Of a DNA stretch of 64,000 bases, positions 44,818 through 53,099 are shown piece after piece. This DNA is from Gracilimonas mengyeensis. Its GTDB lineage: Bacteria; Bacteroidota; Rhodothermia; Balneolales; Balneolaceae. The translations under genes and the position numbers were made by a program. Numbering within the stretch: position 1 is the first letter of the stretch; every line of letters starts with the position of its first letter. The notes below the pieces were generated by a model. The model was not told where the DNA came from and ran no database searches. It was given only the letters and a program-made list of their open reading frames with translations. The DNA lies in contig NZ_FXTP01000004.1 in NCBI RefSeq assembly GCF_900182705.1, forward strand, positions 62,001 to 126,000, written 5' to 3'.

Positions 44818-45276
44818 ATGACGAAGCAAGAAATTCAGAATTATTTATACGAAAATATCCCTGTGACTAAGGCTTTGGGTGTGGAGGCAGTGGCTTTTAG
44901 CCGGGAGGAAGTGAAGTTTAAAGCACCTCTGGCGGTCAATATCAACCATCGGTCTACGGCCTTTGGAGGCAGCATCAGCAGCTTGTTGATTACCACGGGG
45001 TGGTCGTACCTGCGGTTGTTGTTTGATGAACACGGTCCAGTGCCCAGAATTGTAATTGGTAAAAGCTCTACAAATTACCTGCAACCCGTGTCGGACGATT
45101 TTACCTCAGAGCTCATCATCCCCAAAAAGGAAACGCTGGAGCGATTTTGGGAGATGTATAACCGGTTCGGGAAAACCCGGATTACACTACAGGCTAAAAT
45201 TGTATATCAAGGTGTGGTGCAGGCTGAGTTTGAAGGGGAGTTTGTGGTTTTTGAGAAGGAGGAGGTAAGGGAATAA
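44818..45276 (+). CDS. Thioesterase domain protein (YiiD C-terminal family)
   Basis: A 152-residue single hot-dog domain: LGVEAVAFSREEVKFKAPL, then NINHRSTAFGGSISSLLITTGW with the HxxxAFGGS region where the active site lies, and SSTNYLQPVSDDF. The family is annotated as a putative thioesterase acting on acyl-CoA or acyl-ACP; the substrate is unknown. TAAG words at 8-base period run through the last codons and stop codon (45266-45293). Confidence 0.85.
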   Translation: MTKQEIQNYLYENIPVTKALGVEAVAFSREEVKFKAPLAVNINHRSTAFGGSISSLLITTGWSYLRLLFDEHGPVPRIVIGKSSTNYLQPVSDDFTSELIIPKKETLERFWEMYNRFGKTRITLQAKIVYQGVVQAEFEGEFVVFEKEEVRE

Positions 45277-45693
45277 GGAAATAAGTGGATAAGGGAGCCA
45301 GGGATTATTTTGCTTTCGATAATGGGTTAGAGAATCTTGATAATCAATAAAATCCTAAAAATCCTGGTTCAAAAAATGGGCAACTGAACCAGGATTAACT
45401 GGATTTAGGGATTTGCCGGATTAAAACCTTGCCCCTTATTGATTGAACGACTTATTGACATAAAATCCCGGAGGGATAACTGAATGTAGCCACGGGATTC
45501 ATCCCGTGGAAGAAAACAATAAAGTTTCGAGTCCCGGAAGGGACGATTCGACTCAATTTCTATCGATCAATACTACGTGGGCCATCCATCCCTCCGGAAT
45601 TTGATTCATTTGGATACTGTTAACCCCGGAGTAAACTCCGGTGCTACATTAGGTCGTCCCTGCCGGCACTTTTAACCAATTAACCAATTCCTT
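45277..45693. repeat. Gene-free tract with hairpin repeats
   Basis: ATCCCGGAGGGAT, CCACGGGATTCATCCCGTGG, CCCGGAAGGGACG and CCGGAGTAAACTCCGG lie in a row at 45466-45646, resembling the first two hairpins of the three-hairpin element. TTAACCAA repeats twice at 45672-45687, just before the tex stop. Confidence 0.55.
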
Positions 45694-47874
45694 TTACCCG
45701 CCAACCAAACCCAGCCCAATTCGGCCGCGCTCCAGGTCCAGCTTCAGGATTTCCACTTTGATGATATCGCCTACACTGATCACATCGTGTGGATCTTCGA
45801 TCTTTTTCTTGTCGCTCATGTTGGAAATATGCAGCAGGCCATCTTGCTTCACGCCGATATCCACGAAAGCCCCAAAATCGACCACGTTACGGACGGTGCC
45901 TTCTAATTTCTGGCCTTCCTTCAGGTCTTCCATCTTCATCACGTCCGTACGCAGTAGGGGTTTGGGCAGCGACTCCCGCGGGTCACGACCGGGTTTTTGC
46001 AGGTTTTCGATAATGAGTTCCAGCGTAGGCACGCCGACACCCACCTTTTCAGCGGTTTCTTTAAGATTCACATTCTCAAATTTAGCTCCAATCTTGTCTT
46101 TTTCTTCCGAAAGCTTATCCAAATTGATACCAAACAGGTTACACAGCTTCTCGGCGGCCTCGTAACTTTCCGGGTGAATGGCTGTGTTATCCAGTGGGTT
46201 TTTGGATTCGGGGATGCGCATAAAACCGGCAGCTTGCTGGAAACGGAAATCGCCGACGCCTGAAATACTCCGGATCTGCTCACGATCAATAAAAATACCT
46301 TCCTCTTCGCGGTGCTTCACAATGTTTTGGGCCACACGTTTGCTGAGTCCCGAAATGTGAGACAATAGCGGGGCAGAGGCCGTGTTCAGGTTCACGCCCA
46401 CTTCGTTTACACAGCTTTCCACTACGTCATCAAGTTTACCGGAGAGCTGATTCTGGTTTACGTCATGCTGATACAAGCCCACGCCAATCGACTTCGGATT
46501 TATTTTTACCAGCTCGGCCAGCGGATCCTGAACACGCCGTGCAATGGAGATGTTGCCACGCTGGGCAGCATCCAGCTCAGGAAATTCCTCCCGCGCCACT
46601 TTGGACGCGGAATACACGGATGCACCCGCCTCATTTACAATCAGGTAATGCAGTTCTTCATCGGGGTGTTTTTCCTTTCGCTTTTGCAGGAAATCAGCCA
46701 CAATCTGCTCGGTCTCCCGGCTGGCGGTTCCATTTCCAATGGCAATGAGCTCTACTCCATATTTGTCAATTAGCGTCTCAAAAACCACTTCCGCTTCTGC
46801 TACTTTTTTCTGAGGCGGAGTCGGGTAGGTGGTGGTGCCTTCCAGGTATTTCCCGTGCTTATCCACAACGGCTACTTTACAGCCGCTTCGGAAAGCGGGG
46901 TCGATGCCCATCACTACTTTTTTATCCAGCGGGGGCTGCATCAGCAAATTGCCGAGGTTCGTGGCAAAAGTCTCAATGGCATGAGCATCCGCTTTATCGG
47001 TGAGCTCGCTGCGGAGTTCGCGTTCCAGTGAAGGAAACAGCAGGCGTTTGTAGGCATCTTCTACCGCATCCTGCAAATAGGGGGTAAATATGCTGAGGTC
47101 GTTGGAAATCACTTTGTCGTCAATATTCTCGAGCGTGCGTTCTTCCCAAAGGTCCACATTCACAAACAGAATGTTTTCCCGTTCGCCACGATTAATAGCC
47201 AGAATTTGATGGGGCTTCAGGTGTTTGGACTTTTGAGAGAAATCATAATAATCTTCAAAATTGGTGCGCTCTTTTACCGTTGGGTTTTTCTTGGTGACGA
47301 TATTGGAGTGATTTGCGAATACATCCCGCAGCATCTCCCGCACTTCCAGGTTTTCGTTAATCCATTCTGCCACGATGTCGGTGGCGCCGTCAAAGGCATC
47401 TTCCACGGTTTCTACTTCTTTTTCCGGGTTGATGTATTCTTTGGCGTATTCCACCGGGTCGCCAGAAGTAATCTCCTGTTCCCATATGAGCTTAGCCAGC
47501 GGCTCTAAGCCTTTCTCTTTGGCTTTATCGCCCCGGGTTTTGCGCTTCTGCTTATAGGGCAGGTAGAGGTCTTCCAGCGTCTTCAGGTCGGTGCAGTTGA
47601 TGATCTGCTCTTCCAGCTCTGGCGTCAGTTTGTCCTGCTCTTTGATGGATTTCAGGATGGTTTCCTTGCGGGATTCCAGTGTGCGTTGTGTTTCCAATCC
47701 GTCACGTATGGCCCGGATTTGTTCCTCATCAAGCCCGCCGGTGGCCTCTTTACGGTAACGGGCCAGGAAAGGCACAGTGGCGCCGTCATCCAAAAATTCG
47801 GCTACGGTGCTGATTTGTTTTTGGGAAAAGTTCAGGTCTTTCGCTAAAAAGCTAAAAATCTTGGTATCGCTCAT
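45694..47874 (-). CDS. tex: Tex family RNA-binding transcription accessory protein
   Basis: A 726-residue nucleic-acid-binding protein homologous to Spt6. Domain order is as in other Tex proteins: an N-terminal helical region (GATVPFLARYRKEATGGLDEEQIR), a YqgF/RNase H-like domain (MGIDPAFRSGCKVAVVD), helix-hairpin-helix motifs (PLLSHISGLSKRVAQNIVKHR and IRSISGVGDFRFQQ), and a C-terminal S1 domain (GTVRNVVDFGAFVDIGVKQD). Its mechanism in transcription or RNA handling is only partly understood. Stand-alone gene next to the REP-flanked RAYT locus. Confidence 0.95.
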   Translation of the reverse strand: MSDTKIFSFLAKDLNFSQKQISTVAEFLDDGATVPFLARYRKEATGGLDEEQIRAIRDGLETQRTLESRKETILKSIKEQDKLTPELEEQIINCTDLKTLEDLYLPYKQKRKTRGDKAKEKGLEPLAKLIWEQEITSGDPVEYAKEYINPEKEVETVEDAFDGATDIVAEWINENLEVREMLRDVFANHSNIVTKKNPTVKERTNFEDYYDFSQKSKHLKPHQILAINRGERENILFVNVDLWEERTLENIDDKVISNDLSIFTPYLQDAVEDAYKRLLFPSLERELRSELTDKADAHAIETFATNLGNLLMQPPLDKKVVMGIDPAFRSGCKVAVVDKHGKYLEGTTTYPTPPQKKVAEAEVVFETLIDKYGVELIAIGNGTASRETEQIVADFLQKRKEKHPDEELHYLIVNEAGASVYSASKVAREEFPELDAAQRGNISIARRVQDPLAELVKINPKSIGVGLYQHDVNQNQLSGKLDDVVESCVNEVGVNLNTASAPLLSHISGLSKRVAQNIVKHREEEGIFIDREQIRSISGVGDFRFQQAAGFMRIPESKNPLDNTAIHPESYEAAEKLCNLFGINLDKLSEEKDKIGAKFENVNLKETAEKVGVGVPTLELIIENLQKPGRDPRESLPKPLLRTDVMKMEDLKEGQKLEGTVRNVVDFGAFVDIGVKQDGLLHISNMSDKKKIEDPHDVISVGDIIKVEILKLDLERGRIGLGLVGG

Positions 47875-47982
47875 AGGTGCAATTCAGGTTCAAAAAATTA
47901 AGGGCGGGAAAATAAGAAGAGCGAGGAGAAATGTTGAATGTTAAATGAGGAAATTTTTAGTGATATACTGATGAGGGTGAGG

Positions 47983-48032
47983 CTCGTTCCCAACCACTCG
48001 GTTGGGAATGCTGCCCGGGACCACCCGGTCCC
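47983..48032. repeat. Left REP pair flanking the RAYT gene
   Basis: CTCGTTCCCAACC/GGTTGGGAATGC (47983-48012) followed by GGGACC-ACCC-GGTCCC (48017-48032). It mirrors the right pair, so the two enclose the gene in inverted orientation. Confidence 0.85.
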
Positions 48033-48057
48033 CCTGCGTAAAGCAGGATTACACATG

Positions 48058-48594
48058 CTAACTACTAAACAACGTAACTGGAATCAACCCGTCCAACCCC
48101 AAATAATCCCTTGCCGAAGAATACCTCTAGTCTGCCGGTTCATCCACAAATCCACTACTAACCGGATTTGCATGCAGATATTCCATTTTCTGATGTACCA
48201 TGTCACTCGAATTAAGCTGTACCGGATGTGATCCTTCCTGCCATAGCTGGTAGGTTCGTCCGGCTTTATGTGACTTTTTATTCCATTTTAGTTTATTAAG
48301 CCAGCGAGTATGTTCATTTTGCTTTAGGTACTCCAGGGTTTTCCGGGCTATATATGATTTTGTGAGTCGGAGGCTGTTTCCAAGATTTTCTCCCTGAACG
48401 ATAGCGTGGAAATGGTTCGGCATGATTACATAAGCATAGAGTGTGACCTGTTTTTCTTTTTGCATGAAGATAAATTGATCCAAAAGGATTTGAGCTATTT
48501 GTGGTTTAGATAGCAGTGGAAGTTCTTCAAGTATGGTGCTGGTTATAAAGTAAGGATAGTATTCTTCGTGAAATTTGTAGCGGCTGCGTCCCAT
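48058..48594 (-). pseudogene. REP-associated tyrosine transposase (RAYT) with an in-frame amber codon
   Basis: A Y1-transposase (HUH) of the IS200-like RAYT group: RSRYKFHEEYYPYFITST start, the HUH motif MPNHFHAIV (His61, His63), a likely catalytic Tyr81 in KSYIARK, and the RAYT-type YLHANPVSSGFVDEPAD. The frame hits TAG (48127-48129) exactly where the family has an aromatic residue (W/Y) before RYSSARDY, and the same frame continues RYSSARDYLGLDG to a stop at 48058-48060. Full length would be 178 codons. A TGG-to-TAG change is the simplest explanation; the truncated 155-residue product keeps all catalytic residues. REP pairs flank the gene on both sides. Confidence 0.85.
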
Positions 48595-48647
48595 GGTCTT
48601 TTTTCTTTGTAAGAGCTATAGTATTGGCATTCCTTACAAAATATTTT

Positions 48648-48700
48648 AGTCGGACCGGGTGGTCCGACTTGGCATTCCCAACCGGGTGGTTGGGAACGAG
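48648..48700. repeat. Right REP pair flanking the RAYT gene
   Basis: AGTCGGACC-GGGT-GGTCCGACT (48648-48669) then GGCATTCCCAACC-GGGT-GGTTGGGAACGAG (48672-48700). It lies in the 5' region of the RAYT gene and is the inverse of the pair at 47983. Confidence 0.88.
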
Positions 48701-48792
48701 TGCTACGAGTACTAAATGCGTATGCATTATGCCAAGCGAGTAGCCAAAAACCGTGAGTAAAATTTCAACCCACTTTTTTGTGATGTGCTTAT

Positions 48793-49635
48793 TTAATTAT
48801 CGAAGCTATATGTGACGCCAAAATTGATTCCAATGGATGAATACGGGGCATCAGAGGATGGCAGCCCATTTTCTCCCCATTTTACTTCTGATTCGGAATA
48901 TAAAGGGATTAATCGATTCAAATCGGTTGTAGACAAAATACTAGTTAAAGTAGCTCTATCTATGGCATCTCCTGCTAAACTGGCCGAGAAGTCTGATGAG
49001 TTAGAAACGTCTCTCGTTACACTAATTCCCATATATTCAACTTCAGCAAAGAAATTAAACTTGTCGGTGACGGGTATTTTATAACCAATGGCCCCAACAA
49101 TTCCAGCAGGAATTTTTCCATTGAAATCGGTAGTAAAATCGGCCATTAATGGGACAGTAGCTCCATCAGGTGCGTCAGGATTTACCATTTGTGCAGGAAC
49201 CTCTAATGCTAATTCAGCATTGGCTTCTGTTCTGCCTCCAATTTTAGTTAATATGCCGGCTTTAACATAAAATTTATCAGTAACGTTATAAACTCCAGCT
49301 AAGAAAGCTCCATAAGCTCTGCCTCTTGCATCTAAATCTGCACTTGCTCCAGGAATATTTAATGATTGTACATCTTGATCAGAACCGTGCAAATACCCTA
49401 ATCCTAATTCTATTGCCCACTTTTCATGAATATGGTAACCTCCTCGTAAAGAAACTTCAATTCCTTCACCGTAACTTCCTTCCAGATCAGTTACTCCAGA
49501 GGCTGTAGTACTGCTTCCCAAGGTCTTTTCATTTGCAGCGAAGGAATATCCTCCGGTACCAGAAATGTAAAATTGAGCTTCAGCATAGTTTATTGCAAAT
49601 ACGACTATTATAGAGATCAGTAATATTTTTTTCAT
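48793..49635 (-). CDS. Outer-membrane beta-barrel protein (OmpA/OprF barrel-like)
   Basis: A 280-residue protein with a signal peptide (MKKILLISIIVVFAI, cut near YAEA) and an eight-strand-type barrel: GGYSFAANEKTLGSS, LGLGYLHGSDQDV, FYVKAGILTKIGGR, FNFFAEVEYMGISV, and the terminal SIGINFGVTYSFDN. It does not end in an OmpA peptidoglycan-binding domain. Function unknown; such proteins are structural or small-solute pores. A -7-like promoter box lies close upstream. Confidence 0.82.
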   Translation of the reverse strand: MKKILLISIIVVFAINYAEAQFYISGTGGYSFAANEKTLGSSTTASGVTDLEGSYGEGIEVSLRGGYHIHEKWAIELGLGYLHGSDQDVQSLNIPGASADLDARGRAYGAFLAGVYNVTDKFYVKAGILTKIGGRTEANAELALEVPAQMVNPDAPDGATVPLMADFTTDFNGKIPAGIVGAIGYKIPVTDKFNFFAEVEYMGISVTRDVSNSSDFSASLAGDAIDRATLTSILSTTDLNRLIPLYSESEVKWGENGLPSSDAPYSSIGINFGVTYSFDN

Positions 49636-49663
49636 AAAAAAGTGTTTAGTATTGGCCTATCAC

Positions 49664-49671
49664 CAAAGCTA
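49664..49671 (-). promoter_or_regulatory. Candidate -7 promoter element of the beta-barrel gene
   Basis: On the minus strand this reads TAGCTTTG, matching TAnnTTTG, 28 bases before the start codon. A TTG lies 24 bases upstream, one base beyond the usual spacing. Confidence 0.4.
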
Positions 49672-49845
49672 TTCATGTTATGCTTGCTTTATAAACAAGT
49701 TTTGTTCACGTCAATACTTAATAAGCAGTTTAAATGTGAATAAATGTTGAATTTAATACCCAAGTTCAAACATCGTTTTACCTTAAAGAATCATGGTAAA
49801 AAGAGATGGATAGACAGGTGTTTTTTGTGATTAGAATTTGAGCCT

Positions 49846-49872
49846 TGTTCCCAACCGGGTGGTTGGGAATGA
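49846..49872. repeat. Solitary REP palindrome
   Basis: TTGTTCCCAACC-GGGT-GGTTGGGAATGAG is nearly identical to the right RAYT-flanking REP but in opposite orientation. The rest of the 327-base gap before the esterase gene holds only the beta-barrel promoter region. Confidence 0.8.
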
Positions 49873-49962
49873 GTACGAAGTTTCCAAGAGAGCTAAAACT
49901 ATCCTTCATATATCTTCTCAAAATTTCCATATTCCGGGAAAAATGAATCACTTATCAATTTT

Positions 49963-50898
49963 ATGAACTCATCATTGAAAATCCTGGCCGGTATTTTGTT
50001 GTTCAGCTTTGCCTGTCACCCGGCTCTAACCCAAGCCCAAACTAAACAAATGCTCTGGCCGGAAGGTGAGCTGCCCAATTCCAAAGGACTGGCTATTGAA
50101 GACAGCATACAGAACGATCGCTTTTATCAGCTGAAATATCCCCATATGTATGGTTTTCATCCCGCCAAAGAAGAAAACTCCGGGGCGGCGGTGGTAATCT
50201 TTCCGGGAGGTGGCTATCACCATGTGACCTACGATTACAGTGGTTTCCAGCTGGCCAAGTGGTTTAATACGCTGGGGGTACATGCATTTGTGGTAAACTA
50301 TCGGTTGCCCCTGTCGCCTGATTTGATTCAGCGGGAAATCGCGCCATTGCAGGATGCCCAGCGGGCCATGCGGCTGGTTCGGTCCCAGACTGCAGCATTG
50401 GGAATCAACCCGGAGAAAATAGGCGTTTTAGGTACTTCTGCCGGCGGGCACCTGGCCACTTCTATAGCTACCTATACCAAGGATGAAGCAGCGATTGGAG
50501 ATTCATTAGACCAGCTTTCATTTATACCGGATTTTATGATCCTGATCTCACCGGTTATCACTTTTGGCGAATATGCCCATGAAGGCAGCAAGTTAAATCT
50601 CCTGGGTGAAAACCCCTTAGAGGATTTAGTAAACCGGTTTTCCAACGAGCGCTGGGTGACCGGAGAAACCTCGCCTGCTTTTTTGGTACACGCTGCCAAC
50701 GATCCATCGGTTCACCCCATGAACAGCATACAATTTTATAAGGCGTTGCTGGAGCAGGGAAGCACCGAATCCAGCCTGCATATTTTTCCGCAGGGCGGGC
50801 ATAATATTGACATCGTTCAAAATCCCGGTTCTACTGAATACTGGAAAGCATTATGTGAGGAGTGGCTGAAAGAAACAGGCTTCATTTCATCTGATTAA
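49963..50898 (+). CDS. Secreted alpha/beta hydrolase (acetyl-xylan-esterase-like)
   Basis: A 311-residue protein with a signal peptide (ILAGILLFSFA, cut after QAQA-like residues). The core is an esterase/lipase fold: oxyanion-hole region VVIFPGGGYHHVTYDYSG, nucleophile elbow GTSAGGHLA (Ser), acidic residue near HAANDPSVHP, and catalytic His in FPQGGHNID. This HGGG-like, GxSxG group includes many carbohydrate esterases from polysaccharide degraders, so deacetylation of xylan-type sugars is plausible but not shown. No other glycan gene adjoins. Confidence 0.85.
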   Translation: MNSSLKILAGILLFSFACHPALTQAQTKQMLWPEGELPNSKGLAIEDSIQNDRFYQLKYPHMYGFHPAKEENSGAAVVIFPGGGYHHVTYDYSGFQLAKWFNTLGVHAFVVNYRLPLSPDLIQREIAPLQDAQRAMRLVRSQTAALGINPEKIGVLGTSAGGHLATSIATYTKDEAAIGDSLDQLSFIPDFMILISPVITFGEYAHEGSKLNLLGENPLEDLVNRFSNERWVTGETSPAFLVHAANDPSVHPMNSIQFYKALLEQGSTESSLHIFPQGGHNIDIVQNPGSTEYWKALCEEWLKETGFISSD

Positions 50899-50951
50899 TG
50901 GATATAATAAGTAGGTTATAATCTCAACAGCAGCAATTTTTTTGAATAATC

Positions 50952-51341
50952 ATGGGCTTTTTTGATACACTTTTCGGTGGAGAAGGAGAGGATAATGCTT
51001 CAAGTACCATCAACTGGGAAAACATTCACAGCGAGGAAGAACTTGATGACATCCTGATGGCATCAAACCAAAAACCGCAAGTGATTTATAAACACAGTCC
51101 CCGCTGTGCTACCAGTTTTTTTGCGCTAAAAAATCTGAAAGCGTTAAGTGCTGAAGATGCAAGGAAAGCAGATTTTTACCTGGTTGATGTGATTGCCGAA
51201 CGATCAATTTCTAATTTGGTGGCAGAGAAACTTGGAATTCGGCATGAGTCACCACAGCTTTTCATCATTAAGAATGGGGACGTTCAATGGCATGGTTCTC
51301 ATCACCAGGTAAATTCCGATGTTGTTGAAGGTCAGTTATAA
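50952..51341 (+). CDS. Monothiol bacilliredoxin (YtxJ/BrxC family)
   Basis: A 129-residue thioredoxin-fold protein with IYKHSPRCATSFFALKNL, the family's KHS-x-RC active site with one cysteine, and the cis-Pro region RHESPQLFIIKNG. BrxC reduces bacillithiol-mixed disulfides on proteins, so its presence implies bacillithiol as the low-molecular-weight thiol in this organism. It begins about 50 bases after the esterase gene and is probably independent of it. Confidence 0.88.
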   Translation: MGFFDTLFGGEGEDNASSTINWENIHSEEELDDILMASNQKPQVIYKHSPRCATSFFALKNLKALSAEDARKADFYLVDVIAERSISNLVAEKLGIRHESPQLFIIKNGDVQWHGSHHQVNSDVVEGQL

Positions 51342-51380
51342 GAAATAAGAGCCTTGAGTCGCAATTTTATCAAATTATGG

Positions 51381-51422
51381 TATATTTGAAGCGACCTAAG
51401 CTAATAGGTTGCATACGTATGC
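51381..51422 (+). promoter_or_regulatory. Candidate promoter and palindrome of the histidine kinase gene
   Basis: TATATTTG (51381-51388) fits TAnnTTTG. About 22 bases downstream lies GCATACGTATGC (51411-51422), a perfect 12-bp palindrome within the presumed leader and so a possible operator. Confidence 0.45.
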
Positions 51423-51469
51423 GTTGATTTTGCTTTTGTTTGAGATAAAATATCGGTTGCAAAAAACCT

Positions 51470-53068
51470 ATGAAGGACTCTAAAGTTAGCACTAATTTCC
51501 AGCCGTTTACCCTAGACTATGCCCTGGCTAGTATGGGCATCTTAAACATCCGGTTTATCTTGTTATTGACTGGTTGGCTGGCAGTTATTGCCTTAAGTAT
51601 TGGATCGGTATTGATTGTTGGACAAGCAGTAGACTTTTCGGATCAGTTTGGCAGTACTAATATTGCAAAGGTCTTTTTGATTCAAATACCGATGCTACTG
51701 GGGCTCTTACTCATGTTTTGGCTGGGATTTGAATGGGGATTTATTCCCGTCTTTATTTCTACCTTTGTGTATGCATTTTCAGCTTCAATGAGCTGGCCGT
51801 GGGCGCTTTTATATGCTTTTTCTTTTACGCTTGGGCTGGCTGTATATGCCCTTTCGTATTATAGTTTTTCGTTTGATCTTTCTCTTCGCTCTCTAAAAAG
51901 TGTTGCCTTCTACGTAGTGGTTTCGGTATTTGCGGCACTGGCTTGTTCGTTAGGTGCTTTGGTGTGGAGCCGGTTTTTTAATTTGCCGTTGCTTGAAACA
52001 CTCACGATCTGGAAAAGCTGGTGGGTGACTCTTTTTCTGATTTCCGTATTGTTAACGGCTCCTTTGCTCTATTTCTTTACCCCAATGTTTTATACCTACC
52101 GCACCCGGTGGTTTGGTTCTCCCGAAAAGAAAGAAGTGTCTTTATCCTGGATCTACTCTACCATCTCCGTGATAGTGTTGGTGTTGGCCTTATTTATTGT
52201 ATCGGCAAAGTTGCTGGGCTCTTATTCGGTTGAACAGGAGATAGCAGGGCAGGGGATCTCTATGCAGGTATTTAATAGCATGGCAAGTTTAAATGAATCC
52301 TTCGCTATCGTAACCGGGATTTCGATCAGTTTGTTGTTTTTTATGGGATCGGGAAGCATTTACCTGCTGGGAAGCTGGAACCGGAAACTTCAGGAAGAGG
52401 TAGATGCTCAAACGGTAGACCTTCGGGGAAAAGAGCTCAAGTTGCAGACTACCTTAAGCGAACGAAATCAGCTCTTGAACGAGATTCATGACCGCGTACG
52501 AAGTAACCTTACCATGGTATTGGCTATCCTGGAAATGCAGCTCAAAGGTTCAGGACATAAAAGCAATGAAGAGATTCTCAAGGATTCCCATTCGCTAATT
52601 CGTTCACTTACCATCGTGCATGAGTCTATGTCACAGACGGGACGGACCAACCGGGTAGATCTAAGAAATTATGCCATTAAGTTAAGCAACCGGATTGAGC
52701 AAGCGTTGCGCAAAGAGCATAAAAAAGTGGTTCTGAAAGTAAATGCAACAGAAGGCCTTATGATGGACATGGACCACGCGATTCCTTTTGCTTTAATCAT
52801 CAATGAGCTGGTGATGAATTCCTGTAATCATGGGTTTGATGAAGGAGACGAAGGGCAGGTTGTGATTGAGATTTTGAGGGATGAAAATAGCATTCACCTT
52901 AAAGTGACAGACAATGGGAAAGGGCTGCCTCCGAATTTTGCACGGAATCAACATGCGGGTATTGGGATGAGAGTCGTTCACGCGTTCAGTAAACAGTTAA
53001 AAACTAACCTCGATATCCAAACGGGCGAGCTCACTACCTTTAGCCTGTCAGTGCCACTGGAGGCTTAG
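51470..53068 (+). CDS. Membrane sensor histidine kinase, HisKA_2 type
   Basis: A 532-residue kinase. The N-terminal 300 residues contain eight predicted membrane helices with a periplasmic loop of about 40 residues between helices 7 and 8, resembling MASE-type integral-membrane sensors without a clear family match. A short coiled coil precedes the dimerisation/phosphotransfer region LLNEIHDRVRSNLTMVLAILEMQ, typical of HisKA_2. The ATPase shows N box INELVMNSCNHGF, G1 DNGKGLP and G2 GIGMRVV. No response regulator is adjacent, so the partner is unknown. HisKA_2 kinases often act in light, stress or general-stress signalling. Confidence 0.87.
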   Translation: MKDSKVSTNFQPFTLDYALASMGILNIRFILLLTGWLAVIALSIGSVLIVGQAVDFSDQFGSTNIAKVFLIQIPMLLGLLLMFWLGFEWGFIPVFISTFVYAFSASMSWPWALLYAFSFTLGLAVYALSYYSFSFDLSLRSLKSVAFYVVVSVFAALACSLGALVWSRFFNLPLLETLTIWKSWWVTLFLISVLLTAPLLYFFTPMFYTYRTRWFGSPEKKEVSLSWIYSTISVIVLVLALFIVSAKLLGSYSVEQEIAGQGISMQVFNSMASLNESFAIVTGISISLLFFMGSGSIYLLGSWNRKLQEEVDAQTVDLRGKELKLQTTLSERNQLLNEIHDRVRSNLTMVLAILEMQLKGSGHKSNEEILKDSHSLIRSLTIVHESMSQTGRTNRVDLRNYAIKLSNRIEQALRKEHKKVVLKVNATEGLMMDMDHAIPFALIINELVMNSCNHGFDEGDEGQVVIEILRDENSIHLKVTDNGKGLPPNFARNQHAGIGMRVVHAFSKQLKTNLDIQTGELTTFSLSVPLEA

Positions 53069-53099
53069 TTATTCCCTTTTTCAAATCAGTGCTTTACAA

